Below, one piece after another: positions 54,697 to 63,314 of a stretch of DNA of 64,000 bases. The translations under genes were made by a program, and so were the position numbers. The notes under the pieces are model-generated. The model was not told the DNA's origin. It was given only the letters and a program-made list of their open reading frames with translations, and ran no database searches. The stretch spans positions 1 through 64,000 of the forward strand of contig JAIOJF010000017.1 of the NCBI GenBank assembly GCA_019911965.1, given 5' to 3'. Source of the stretch: Paracoccaceae bacterium (GTDB taxonomy: Bacteria; Pseudomonadota; Alphaproteobacteria; Rhodobacterales; Rhodobacteraceae). Every line of letters begins with the position of its first letter. The first letter of the stretch is position 1.

Positions 54697-54806
54697 CGTA
54701 TAGCGTCTGATCAGAATCACGCAGTCAACCGATGTCCCGAGGCAGCGTTTGCCACAAGCAAATTTGTTCGGGACGTCGGGAGAATTCAATCTGGCGCAAT
54801 ATGCTA
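54694..54806. repeat. Palindromic intergenic element, copy 2
   Basis: This 113-bp imperfect palindrome is homologous to 13628-13742. Outer arms TAGCGTATAGCGTC (54694-54707) and GGCGCAATATGCTA (54793-54806) pair with wobbles. Inner arms TCCCGA and TCGGGA pair perfectly. It stands between two convergent genes, and each end forms a TAG stop: the ligase stop at 54694-54696 and the Rieske 3 stop at 54804-54806. It could act as a bidirectional terminator. Confidence 0.8.
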
Positions 54807-55946
54807 TCCTTGGTCGGTTTCCATCTGCGCCAGCACCCATTGGTGAAACTTGTAAATATCGAATTCCTGCGGCATCAGCGTACCGGCCTGATAGCGCGAG
54901 GAATGCAGGCCGCGCTGGTTCATCTCGCAAGCCGCCCCGTCCTGTTGCAGCACGATGGAGGCGAAATCGGTGACATTGGCCAGATCGAAACCGGGCGCGG
55001 CCAGGGTTTCCGGCAGGAACAGCCATTCGGCGCGCAGATGCGTGCGTTCCGGGGCCAGCGGCGTCACAATCACCGCGCGCACGTAATCGACATGCGCGAC
55101 GACAAACATGGTGGGATAAAGCGTCACGAAGTTATGCCCGGCATCGCGTTCGGCCTGCGTCAGGTTGGCAAATTCCGGGCCCGCGGGCTGGCCCGACATC
55201 GTCCAGCTTCGCGCCCCGGGGCGCAGGGCGGGTTGCAATCCCGCCTTGGGCGACCAGTCCGGAGATTCCGGTTCCGACATGATGCCCTTGCGGTAGATCG
55301 GCACCATGTCGCTCAGTTCCGGATGAATGCCGGGGCAATGCAGGCATTCGTTGTAGTTTTCCCAGAAGATCTTCCAGTTGCAGGCCAGCTCGGTTTGAAG
55401 AACATGACCGGAAACCAGATCGCGCATCGGCCAGTTATCCAGCGCTGCCACGCCCATATCCGGGGCGAATTCCGGCGGCTGGTCGGCCAGACACAGGAAG
55501 ATGAAGCCGTTCCAGTCCATCAGATGCACCGGCACCAGCCTGTGTTGGGACTTGTCGAAATCCGCCGTCGGGGTGGCAAACCCGGTCGAAACCAGCCGCC
55601 CGTCGCGGCCATCATAGGCCCAGGCGTGATAGGGGCACCGGATCAGCCGCCCGGAATGGCCCTGATGATCCGCGCCGCACAGTTCCGCACCGCGATGCCG
55701 GCAGGTATTGTGAAACGCGCTGTAGGCCCCATCGCCGTCACGCAGCAGGATCACGCTGTCACCGGCAACCGAAATGCGCCGGATCGTGCCCCTTGCCTGC
55801 CGATCGTACCGCCCGGAACAGACCCAGTTCCTGGCCCAGATCGCCCCCTGTTCGCGCGCCCACCAGGCGGCATCGTAATAGGCACTGGCCGGCAGGGTTT
55901 CAGGGCAATGATCCAGCAAGGGCGATTGCGGCGGTACGGGCGACAT
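54804..55946 (-). CDS. Rieske oxygenase alpha subunit 3
   Basis: The 380-residue protein has the Rieske ligands C82, H84, C104 and H107 (CRHRGAE and CPYHAW) and the mononuclear-iron site H203 and H208 in ENYNECLHCPGIHPE. The ENYNEC form matches GbcA-like demethylases. The start MSPVPPQSPL at 55946 is chosen because upstream codons in the frame show no homology. It is alone on its strand between the palindromic element and tRNA-Thr. No operator of the common type was found upstream. Confidence 0.85.
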   Translation of the reverse strand: MSPVPPQSPLLDHCPETLPASAYYDAAWWAREQGAIWARNWVCSGRYDRQARGTIRRISVAGDSVILLRDGDGAYSAFHNTCRHRGAELCGADHQGHSGRLIRCPYHAWAYDGRDGRLVSTGFATPTADFDKSQHRLVPVHLMDWNGFIFLCLADQPPEFAPDMGVAALDNWPMRDLVSGHVLQTELACNWKIFWENYNECLHCPGIHPELSDMVPIYRKGIMSEPESPDWSPKAGLQPALRPGARSWTMSGQPAGPEFANLTQAERDAGHNFVTLYPTMFVVAHVDYVRAVIVTPLAPERTHLRAEWLFLPETLAAPGFDLANVTDFASIVLQQDGAACEMNQRGLHSSRYQAGTLMPQEFDIYKFHQWVLAQMETDQG

Positions 55947-56066
55947 GGCGTGATCTTTCAGCGGGTCACGGGGGCTATGTCGATTATACAATGGTTTGGC
56001 GGCCAGGCTACCGGGAAGGCAGCGGCACCGACCGACCAACGGTAATTCTACTGAAAGAACGGGGAA

Positions 56067-56141
56067 TGGTGCCGCAGGGGAGGATTGAACTCCCGACCTC
56101 ACCCTTACCAAGGGTGCGCTCTACCACTGAGCTACTGCGGC
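56067..56141 (-). tRNA. tRNA-Thr (GGT anticodon)
   Basis: The minus strand reads a full cloverleaf: acceptor GCCGCAG with CTGCGGC, D arm GCTCAGTGGTAGAGC, anticodon stem CACCC/GGGTG with loop TTGGTAA (anticodon GGT), T arm GGGAGTTCAATCCTCCC, and encoded ACCA at the 3' end. A usual 75-nt length. It marks the boundary between the amine cluster and murA. Confidence 0.97.
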
Positions 56142-56316
56142 GGAATGTGGCGGGTGATTAGACGCATTTTCCGAAGCGTGCAAGTGCAAACCGGCCTGCC
56201 CGCCCCACCCCGGGCGATTTCACCGCGAAACCGCCTGCGGGCAGGAAACCGCCGCCACCGCAAAGCACCAAAATGGCCAACTGGACCCTCGCCGGGACCT
56301 CATGTAGACAATGCGC

Positions 56317-56517
56317 ATGAAAAAGGACGGCAAATCGAACAAGGCGGCGGCGCAGTCACCCAAGGCACAGGCAGCGGCAGAGCGCGAGGCCCGGCTGGCG
56401 GCAGCCCTTCGCGCCAATCTGCACCGCCGCAAGGGGCAAAGCCGCGCCCGGATTGCGCTGGACGAAACCGACGAAACCGGCCAGACCGGCCCCGACGCAA
56501 ATACAGACGAAACCTGA
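56317..56517 (+). CDS. Small conserved-looking protein upstream of murA
   Basis: This 66-residue frame begins [13 protein letters not shown] (an ATG two codons earlier is also possible) and has a basic, alanine-rich helix [20 protein letters not shown], then an acidic tail [18 protein letters not shown]. Such short lysine/arginine-rich proteins occur directly upstream of murA in related bacteria as I recall. It ends 13 bp before murA, so translation in the same mRNA is likely. Function unknown. Confidence 0.65.
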   Translation: MKKDGKSNKAAAQSPKAQAAAEREARLAAALRANLHRRKGQSRARIALDETDETGQTGPDANTDET

Positions 56518-56530
56518 AAGAGGCTCAGAT

Positions 56531-57802
56531 ATGGATTCCATTCTCGTCAGGGGCGGGCGCAGCCTCAGCGGTGCCATCCCGATTGCCGGTGCCAAGAACG
56601 CCTGCCTGACCCTGATGCCGGCCACCCTGCTGTCGGAAGAACCGCTGACGCTGACCAATGCGCCGCGCCTGTCGGACATCCGCACCATGACGGAGCTTCT
56701 TCGCTCGCTCGGGGCCGAGGTCTCGACGCTGCAGGATGGCCGTGTCATCACCATGTCCAGCCACGCCGCCAACAACCACATCGCGGATTACGAGATCGTG
56801 CGCAAGATGCGCGCCTCGAACCTGGTGCTGGGGCCGATGCTGGCGCGTCACGGCCATGCCGTTGTCTCGCTGCCCGGCGGCTGCGCCATCGGGGCGCGGC
56901 CGATGGATCTGCACGTCACCGCGCTGGAAGCGCTGGGGGCCGAGATCGAACTGCGCGACGGCTACCTCCATGCCAGCGCCCCGAACGGGCTGAAAGGCGC
57001 GGTGCATGAGCTTCGCTTCGCCTCGGTCGGCGCGACCGAGAACACGGTGATGGCGGCAACGCTGGCCAAGGGCACAACGGTGCTGAAGAATGCCGCACGC
57101 GAGCCCGAGATTGTCGACCTGGTGCATTGCCTCAAGGCAATGGGCGCGCAGATCGACGGCGAAGGCACCTCGACCATCACCGTCGAAGGCGTTGACCGCC
57201 TGCACGGCGCCACCCATCCGGTGGTGGCGGACCGCATCGAACTTGGTACCTACATGCTGGCCCCGGCCATCGCCGGCGGCGAGGTGGAATTGCTGGGCGG
57301 GCGGCTCGACCTGGTGGCGGCCCTGGCGGAAAAGCTGGACGAGGCCGGCATCTCGGTCAGCGAAACTCCGGGTGGGCTGAGTGTCGCGCGCAGGAACGGC
57401 CGGGTCCGCGCCGTCGATGTGGTGACGGAGGTTTACCCCGGTTTCCCGACCGACCTTCAGGCGCAGATGATGGCGCTGCTGGCCACCGCCGACGGCACCA
57501 GCGTGCTGGAGGAACGGATTTTCGAGAACCGCTTCATGCATGCCCCGGAACTGATGCGGATGGGTGCCCGGATCGAAGTACACGGCGGCACCGCCACGGT
57601 TACCGGGGTCGAGCGGCTGAAAGGCGCACCTGTGATGGCCACCGATCTTCGCGCCTCGGTCTCGCTGATCCTGGCCGGGCTGGGGGCCAGCGGCGAAACC
57701 ATCGTCAGCCGGGTCTATCACCTGGATCGCGGCTATGAGCGGGTGGAACATAAACTGTCCGCAGTCGGCGCACGGATCGAGCGGGTGCGTGCCGATGGTT
57801 GA
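56531..57802 (+). CDS. murA: UDP-N-acetylglucosamine 1-carboxyvinyltransferase
   Basis: The 423-residue MurA makes the first committed step of peptidoglycan synthesis, moving enolpyruvate to UDP-GlcNAc. The N-terminus has [13 protein letters not shown], the active-site loop has C118 in [15 protein letters not shown], and [15 protein letters not shown] is typical. The cysteine suggests the fosfomycin-sensitive form. Start 56531 has AGAGG upstream. It overlaps the DUF2948 gene by eight bases, a common alphaproteobacterial linkage. Confidence 0.97.
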   Translation: MDSILVRGGRSLSGAIPIAGAKNACLTLMPATLLSEEPLTLTNAPRLSDIRTMTELLRSLGAEVSTLQDGRVITMSSHAANNHIADYEIVRKMRASNLVLGPMLARHGHAVVSLPGGCAIGARPMDLHVTALEALGAEIELRDGYLHASAPNGLKGAVHELRFASVGATENTVMAATLAKGTTVLKNAAREPEIVDLVHCLKAMGAQIDGEGTSTITVEGVDRLHGATHPVVADRIELGTYMLAPAIAGGEVELLGGRLDLVAALAEKLDEAGISVSETPGGLSVARRNGRVRAVDVVTEVYPGFPTDLQAQMMALLATADGTSVLEERIFENRFMHAPELMRMGARIEVHGGTATVTGVERLKGAPVMATDLRASVSLILAGLGASGETIVSRVYHLDRGYERVEHKLSAVGARIERVRADG

Positions 57803-58274
57803 CGATGCAAGTTTCAGCGATGGCGGCGAAGCGCCGCTGCATTTGCAGGCGCTTGACGGCGACGATCTGCAAATCCTGTCGGCCCTGGCGCAGGATGCGG
57901 TATTTCCGATCACCGAAATGGCCTGGCAGCGTGGCAAACGCCGCCTCGCCCTGCTGGTGAACCGCTTCCGCTGGGAAGATCACGACCGCGCCCGCAAGGC
58001 TGGCCGCGCCTTTGAACGGGTGCAATCCCTGCTGGTGATCAGCGACGTGATGCGCGTCACCTCGTCGGGCATCGATCGCAACGACACCGAGACCGTGCTG
58101 TCGCTTCTGTCCGTCAGCTTCCAGCCGGGCGAGGACGGCACCGGCGTGATCGATCTGATCCTGGCGGGTGACGGCGCAATCCGCACCGAGGTCGAAGCGC
58201 TGGATGTCGTGCTGAAAGACGTGACCCGCCCCTACCGCGCACCATCAAAATCCGCCCCCTCGCATGACGACTGA
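57795..58274 (+). CDS. DUF2948 protein
   Basis: The 159-residue protein matches the DUF2948 family found just after murA in alphaproteobacteria, with [23 protein letters not shown] and [11 protein letters not shown]. Its function is unknown. Start 57795 overlaps the murA end, and the ycgN start overlaps its end by 11 bases, so the three genes are co-translated. Confidence 0.9.
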   Translation: MVDDASFSDGGEAPLHLQALDGDDLQILSALAQDAVFPITEMAWQRGKRRLALLVNRFRWEDHDRARKAGRAFERVQSLLVISDVMRVTSSGIDRNDTETVLSLLSVSFQPGEDGTGVIDLILAGDGAIRTEVEALDVVLKDVTRPYRAPSKSAPSHDD

Positions 58275-58740
58275 ACGCGCCATCACCCCGGACGCATCCC
58301 TGCGCCCGAAGTTCTGGACCCTGCCGCTGGAAGACCTGAGCAAGCCGGAATGGGAGGCCCTGTGCGATGGCTGCGGCCGCTGCTGCCTGCTGAAGCTGGA
58401 GGACGAGGATACCGGCGATATCGTCTTCACCTCGGTCGCCTGCCGCCTGTTCGACGCCGAAACCTGCACCTGCGGGCAATATGCGCTGCGCAAGCAGATG
58501 GTGGCCGGCTGTGTCGTGCTCAGCCCGGAAAACATCGCCCGCAACGCCTACTGGATGCCCGCCACCTGCGCCTATCGCCTGCGGTTCGAGGAGCGCCCCC
58601 TCTATCCCTGGCACCGGCTGATCTCGGGGCGGGCCGACAGCGTTCATGCCGCCGGAATCTCGATGCGCCACAAGGTTCTGGCGGAATACGAGGTCGATAC
58701 CGACGATCTGGAAGATTACCTGATAGAGGATATGAACTGA
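58264..58740 (+). CDS. YcgN-family cysteine-cluster protein (UPF0260)
   Basis: The 158-residue protein carries the cysteine cluster CDGCGRCCLLKLEDEDTGD and further cysteines at ACRLFDAETCTCGQY and in TCAYRL, the family signature. It is thought to bind a metal or iron-sulfur cluster; function is unknown. It overlaps DUF2948 and ends one base before the threonine aldolase gene. Confidence 0.92.
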   Translation: MTTERAITPDASLRPKFWTLPLEDLSKPEWEALCDGCGRCCLLKLEDEDTGDIVFTSVACRLFDAETCTCGQYALRKQMVAGCVVLSPENIARNAYWMPATCAYRLRFEERPLYPWHRLISGRADSVHAAGISMRHKVLAEYEVDTDDLEDYLIEDMN

Positions 58741-58741
58741 C

Positions 58742-59782
58742 ATGCATTTCGCCTCGGACAATGCCGGGCCGGTCGCGCCTGAAATCATGGATGCGCTGAT
58801 CCGCGCCAATGACGGCCACGCGATGGCCTATGGCACTGACCACCTGACGCAAGCGCTGGAATCCCGGCTGCGAGAATTGTTCGAGGCCCCCGAAGCGCGG
58901 GTGTTCCTGCTGACCACCGGCACCGCCACCAATGTGCTGGCACTGGCCACCCTGACCGATCCCTGGCAATCGGTGTTCTGCCACCGCGACGCGCATATCG
59001 AGGTCAGCGAATGCAATGCGCCGGAGTTTTACACCGGCGGCGCGAAACTGATCGGTGTCGACGGGCCGACCGGCAAGATCGACCCGGGTGCCTTGCGCAG
59101 CGCAATGGCTAGCCTCAGCGACCAGGCGTCGCCCGATACGCGGTGCGGCACAGTCTCGCTGACGCAAGTCACCGATCTCGGCGGGGTCTATACGCTCGAC
59201 CATATCCGCGCGGTAACCGATATCGCCCGCGAATTCGGCGTACCGGCGCATATGGACGGCGCGCGCTTTGCCAATGCGCTGGTTGAACTGGATTGTTCCC
59301 CGGCCGGGATGACCTGGCAGGCCGGGATCGACGCGCTCAGCTTCGGCGGCACCAAGAACGGCCTGATGTCCGCCGAGGCGGTGATCTTTTTCAACCCCGC
59401 ACATGCCTATGAATTCGAGCACCGCCGCCGCCGGGGGGCGCATCTGTCCTCCAAGCAGCGCTATATCGCAGCGCAATACCTGGCCTATCTGGACGACGGG
59501 CTGTGGCTGGACCTGGCCCGCCGGGCCAATCGTGCCGCGGCGCGGCTGGAGGCCGGGTTGAAAGGCCTGGCCGGTGTGACCCTGGTGCATCCGCGCGAAG
59601 CCAACATGCTGTTCACCGAGCTTGCCCGCCCGATCCATGCCCGCCTGCGCGATGCCGGAGCGGTTTATTATGCAAGCAAGGCCAGCCGCGATGATTATGT
59701 GGCGGCACGACTGGTCACCAACTGGGCCACCACCGATGCCGATGTCGATGCCTTCCTGGCGATTGTGCGAAGCGAGGGCTGA
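58742..59782 (+). CDS. ltaE: Low-specificity threonine aldolase
   Basis: The 346-residue PLP enzyme has K205 in FGGTKNGLM, D172 in AHMDGARFANAL and the LLTTGTATNVLAL phosphate-binding stretch. It splits threonine or allo-threonine to glycine and acetaldehyde. It follows ycgN by one base, so it closes the small cistron from murA. A terminator follows. Confidence 0.9.
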   Translation: MHFASDNAGPVAPEIMDALIRANDGHAMAYGTDHLTQALESRLRELFEAPEARVFLLTTGTATNVLALATLTDPWQSVFCHRDAHIEVSECNAPEFYTGGAKLIGVDGPTGKIDPGALRSAMASLSDQASPDTRCGTVSLTQVTDLGGVYTLDHIRAVTDIAREFGVPAHMDGARFANALVELDCSPAGMTWQAGIDALSFGGTKNGLMSAEAVIFFNPAHAYEFEHRRRRGAHLSSKQRYIAAQYLAYLDDGLWLDLARRANRAAARLEAGLKGLAGVTLVHPREANMLFTELARPIHARLRDAGAVYYASKASRDDYVAARLVTNWATTDADVDAFLAIVRSEG

Positions 59783-59807
59783 ACCACCGCCCTGCCCGCT
59801 TCTTTTT
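59769..59807 (+). terminator. Rho-independent terminator after threonine aldolase
   Basis: Stem GAAGCG (59769-59774) with CGCTTC (59797-59802) and inner pair GGGC (59776-59779) with GCCC (59789-59792) is followed by TTTTT at 59803-59807. It overlaps the gene's 3' end and stop codon. Confidence 0.75.
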
Positions 59808-59845
59808 GGTACAAATACTCAATAAAACGGCACCGGCAACACGCA

Positions 59846-60382
59846 CTAACCGGCCAGTTCCCGCACCCTGCGTTCCAGCCAGTTCAGATCGCTATCCTCA
59901 ATCCCCAGTTCGCGCAGATGCGCGGCGGTGTTGTACAGGTATTCCGCATTCGGCCCACGCCCGCCAACCGCCCGCGCGATGATCCTGGCCTGTTCTTCCA
60001 CCGGCAGACCGCCGCAATATTGCACATGGGCGGTGTCGATGACATAGGCCAGGGCCGTCACCTCCGGCCCGCCCTTCAGCGCGATCCGGGGTGTCGCCTC
60101 GACATAGGCCGAGGAGATCAGCTCGCGCTCGCGCAGATACTCCAGCGTGGCATCGGCGCGGTCCGCCCCGACCCTGAAGGCCACCCCGTCGCAGAACGCG
60201 CCCGCCACCGGGTCCAGCGCCAGCACCAGCCCGGGATCGGCCACCGTGCCGCGATGATGGATCGAGCGCATGCAGAACGAGCGGTGAAACCCTTCCAGCC
60301 GCGCGATGCGCCGTTCCAGATGCTCGAAACCCGGATTCCACACCAGCGAGCCGTAGCCGAATACCCAAAATCCGTTTTCCAT
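59846..60382 (-). CDS. Gamma-glutamylcyclotransferase ChaC type
   Basis: The 178-residue protein has the substrate loop FGYGSLVWNPGF and the glutamate in the ISSAYVEATP region, as in ChaC glutathione-specific gamma-glutamylcyclotransferases, which release 5-oxoproline and Cys-Gly from glutathione. It is convergent with ltaE and divergent from the DUF2125 gene. The length fits. Confidence 0.9.
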   Translation of the reverse strand: MENGFWVFGYGSLVWNPGFEHLERRIARLEGFHRSFCMRSIHHRGTVADPGLVLALDPVAGAFCDGVAFRVGADRADATLEYLRERELISSAYVEATPRIALKGGPEVTALAYVIDTAHVQYCGGLPVEEQARIIARAVGGRGPNAEYLYNTAAHLRELGIEDSDLNWLERRVRELAG

Positions 60383-60452
60383 ACGCCACTGGTCCCCTTG
60401 CCCCGGCGGACCTATAACCGGATCGGCAAGCCGAAAAAAGGGATTCGCGCCG

Positions 60453-61451
60453 ATGCGCCTGCTGACAGCCCTGATCCTGATCGCTGCCGGCCTGTGGTCG
60501 GGCTACTGGTATACCGGCCAGAGCGCCAAGCGACAGGTGATCGAGGCCTGGCTGAGCGAGCGTCGTGCCGCCGGCTGGACCGCCGAATATGGCAATTTCA
60601 CCATCGCCGGGTTTCCCAACCGGTTTGACAGCAGCTTTACCGATCTGGCATTGGCATCGCCCGACAGCGGCATCGGCTGGCAGGCGCCGTTCCTGCAAAT
60701 CCTCGCCCTCAGCTATCAGCCCAACCATATCATCGCCGCCTTCGCCAACAACCAGACCGTGACATTACCGCTGGAAGACGTCGCCATCGCCAGCCACGAC
60801 ATGATGGCCAGCGTGGTGTTCGAGCCCGACAGCAGGCTGGCGCTCAGCCGGCTGACGCTGCAGGCCGAGGATCTGGCGCTGACCGGCTCCAGCGGCTGGC
60901 AGGCCGGGGCCGGGCAATTGTCGCTGGCAACACGGCAATCGGCGGCCGGGGATTTCGCGCATGACCTGGTATTCGAGGCGGCCGATCTGGTGCCGACCGA
61001 ACTGATGCGCCGCAGCCTTGACCCGAAGGGCCGCCTGCCGGCACGGCTGCAATCGGGATTGCTGGATCTCACGATGGATTTTGATGCGCCCTGGGACCGG
61101 ATCGCGGTGGAAACCGGCGCACCGCTGGTCACCGGCCTGTCGGTCAACCGGCTCGATCTGCGCTGGGGCACGCTCGGGCTGGCAGCATCGGGTGACTTCG
61201 AGGTTGCGCACAATGGCCGGATCAGCGGGCGGCTGGACCTTGAAATCCGCAACTGGCGCTACGTGCTCGATCTGTTCGTGGCCGCGGGTATCGTGACCCC
61301 GGCCAATGCCGAAACGATCCGCACCGGGCTGGACATCCTGACTTCGGGCGCGGCGGACCCGGACATCCTGAAGGCGCCGCTGGTACTGGATGGCGAACGC
61401 ATGAGCCTCGGGCCGGTGCCGTTGGGTCCGGCCCCGTACTTTGTGCGGTAA
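60453..61451 (+). CDS. DUF2125 protein
   Basis: The 332-residue protein starts with one hydrophobic helix (LLTALILIAAGLWSGYWYTG), then repeated beta-rich segments. The GWTAEYGNFTIAGFPNRFDSSF and FDAPWDRIAVETG parts match DUF2125, a periplasmic alphaproteobacterial family of unknown function. A role in the cell envelope or lipid transport is possible. It ends four bases from the convergent extensin-like gene. Confidence 0.88.
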   Translation: MRLLTALILIAAGLWSGYWYTGQSAKRQVIEAWLSERRAAGWTAEYGNFTIAGFPNRFDSSFTDLALASPDSGIGWQAPFLQILALSYQPNHIIAAFANNQTVTLPLEDVAIASHDMMASVVFEPDSRLALSRLTLQAEDLALTGSSGWQAGAGQLSLATRQSAAGDFAHDLVFEAADLVPTELMRRSLDPKGRLPARLQSGLLDLTMDFDAPWDRIAVETGAPLVTGLSVNRLDLRWGTLGLAASGDFEVAHNGRISGRLDLEIRNWRYVLDLFVAAGIVTPANAETIRTGLDILTSGAADPDILKAPLVLDGERMSLGPVPLGPAPYFVR

Positions 61452-61455
61452 TGCG

Positions 61456-62388
61456 CTACTGGCAGTAAGACCCGCTGCGATACCGCGCCGTGTCGAAATG
61501 GAAATGGTCCTGATGGAAGCGATCCGATTCCGGCCCCAGCACAGTGCCGAACGGCCCGCAGGCCGAGGCATGCAGGCGCTCCAGTATCTTGCGGTCACGC
61601 CGGTCGCGCCAACCGTCCAGAACGCTGATCCGGCTGCCATCCTTCAGCACGAAGGCGGAGATGTCGATGGCATGGCCCTTGCCGTGTTCGGATATTTTCG
61701 CGCCCTTCTGGCTGTTGCGGGTACGGCACGAATAATGCGACGGCACCTGCAAGCCCGCCACCCCGCCGCCGCGATTGCGCAGCACCGGCTTCAACGAGGA
61801 ACTGACCCAGTCGGTCAGCGTCACCGCCGTTCGGCAATCCATGATCGCCTGCTGGCTGAGCGTGACACCGGCCACCGAGGTGATCCTGACCGGCGCTGAA
61901 ATTCCGCAACCCGACCGTGCCCCGGTAATCGGTTCCAGAACCTCGCCCTGAATGCGCGGATCGTTGCAGACCTTGCCCGAACGACCGATCGCTGTCGGCG
62001 CAACCGAGGCCACGCGCACCGGCTGCACCGGTTGTACCGCGCGTACCGGGCGGCGCAGATCGGCAGGCCGGATAGCCGGACGCGGCGAACGGTAGACCGG
62101 CGGCGTGGTGGCCAGCGCCGGTGTCGCCAGCCGTTCGGCCCGCGACAGCGCCGCGATCAAGGCAGCGGGATCGTCCGCCCCGCCTTCGCCACCGCTGGCA
62201 CCATTGCGGGCACGTGGCCTGATATCGGCATCATAGCCGATGATCACCGGTGCAGGGGTGGCGCGGGTGGTCACGGAAACCGGGCTGGCCCGGTGTTCCG
62301 GGCGGATCGAGCGGCGCGGCGCACCGGCATCGGCAACGCTGGCCAGAACCAGCGCACAAACGACGATCAGCGAGGTGTAACCGCGCAT
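61456..62388 (-). CDS. Extensin-like family protein (D-Ala-D-Ala peptidase-like fold)
   Basis: The 310-residue protein has a signal peptide (MRGYTSLIVVCALVLASVADA), a proline/arginine-rich linker and a C-terminal extensin-like domain with KISEHGKGHAIDISAFV and HQDHFHFD, the metal-site pattern of VanX/VanY-like peptidases. It may cut cell-wall cross-links. ATG 62388 starts 11 bp after the dehydrogenase stop, so it is in the hisC-tyrC operon. Confidence 0.88.
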   Translation of the reverse strand: MRGYTSLIVVCALVLASVADAGAPRRSIRPEHRASPVSVTTRATPAPVIIGYDADIRPRARNGASGGEGGADDPAALIAALSRAERLATPALATTPPVYRSPRPAIRPADLRRPVRAVQPVQPVRVASVAPTAIGRSGKVCNDPRIQGEVLEPITGARSGCGISAPVRITSVAGVTLSQQAIMDCRTAVTLTDWVSSSLKPVLRNRGGGVAGLQVPSHYSCRTRNSQKGAKISEHGKGHAIDISAFVLKDGSRISVLDGWRDRRDRKILERLHASACGPFGTVLGPESDRFHQDHFHFDTARYRSGSYCQ

Positions 62389-62399
62389 GTCCTGCCTTC

Positions 62400-63314
62400 T
62401 CACTCGTGTTCGCGCCCGAAATCCGGCGCGTCGGTATCCTGCCCCGCTTCGATGATACCACGCCGGATAGCCCTAGTGCGAGTGAAATAATCGAACAATT
62501 GCTGTCCGTCGCCGCGCCGGATGGCGCGTTGCAGGTCGAACAGTTCTTCGGTGAAGCGGCCCAGTATCTCGATTGTCGCTTCCTTGTTGTTCAGGAACAC
62601 ATCCCGCCACATCGTCGGATCGGAGGCGGCGATACGGGTGAAATCGCGGAAACCGGCGGCGGAATAGTTGATCACTTCGCTTTCGGTCACGCGCTTCAGA
62701 TCATCCGCCACCCCGACCATCGTATAGGCGATCAGGTGCGGCGCATGGCTGGTGACGGCCAGCACCAGATCGTGATGCTCGGCATCCATCGTATCGACCT
62801 TCGCCCCCAGCGCCAGCCACAGATCCGTCAGCTTCTGCAGCGCCGCGGGATCGGTTTCCCCGGTGGGTGTCAGCAGGCACCAGCGGTTCTTGAACAGGCT
62901 GGCGAAGCCGGAGCGCGGGCCGGAATGCTCGGTCCCGGCCAGCGGATGGCCGGGGATGAAATGCACATTGTCCGGCAGATGCGGACCAATCGCCTGCACC
63001 ACCGCGTTCTTGACGGAACCGACATCTGTGACCAATGCGCCCGGTTTCAAATTCGGCGCCACCTCGGCCGCCAGATCGCCCATCACGCCGACAGGCACGC
63101 AGAACACCACCAGATCGGCATCCACCACCGCCTCGGCGGCGCTGTCGAACACCGCATCGACCAGCCCCAGTTCCATCGCTACGTCGCGGGTCTCGGCGCT
63201 TCTTGCGTGGCCGGTGATCGACCCCGCCAGCCCGCTGCGCCGCATGCCCAGCGCCATTGACGAGGCGATCAGCCCCAGTCCCAGCAGCGCCACACGTTCA
63301 AACATCACCGCCAT
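62400..63314 (-). CDS. tyrC: Prephenate/arogenate (cyclohexadienyl) dehydrogenase
   Basis: The 304-residue protein has the Rossmann start VALLGLGLIASSMALGM, VVFCVPVGVM and VTDVGSVKNAVV, and the substrate residues in FIPGHPLAGTEHSG. It makes tyrosine precursors by oxidative decarboxylation of prephenate or arogenate. It overlaps the hisC stop by one base. Symbol by analogy; tyrA is an alternative. Confidence 0.92.
   Translation of the reverse strand: MAVMFERVALLGLGLIASSMALGMRRSGLAGSITGHARSAETRDVAMELGLVDAVFDSAAEAVVDADLVVFCVPVGVMGDLAAEVAPNLKPGALVTDVGSVKNAVVQAIGPHLPDNVHFIPGHPLAGTEHSGPRSGFASLFKNRWCLLTPTGETDPAALQKLTDLWLALGAKVDTMDAEHHDLVLAVTSHAPHLIAYTMVGVADDLKRVTESEVINYSAAGFRDFTRIAASDPTMWRDVFLNNKEATIEILGRFTEELFDLQRAIRRGDGQQLFDYFTRTRAIRRGIIEAGQDTDAPDFGREHE

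Noticed and set aside
56067-56141. tRNA-Thr as an attachment site
   Set aside because: No direct repeat of the tRNA 3' end and no integrase gene were seen in the window.
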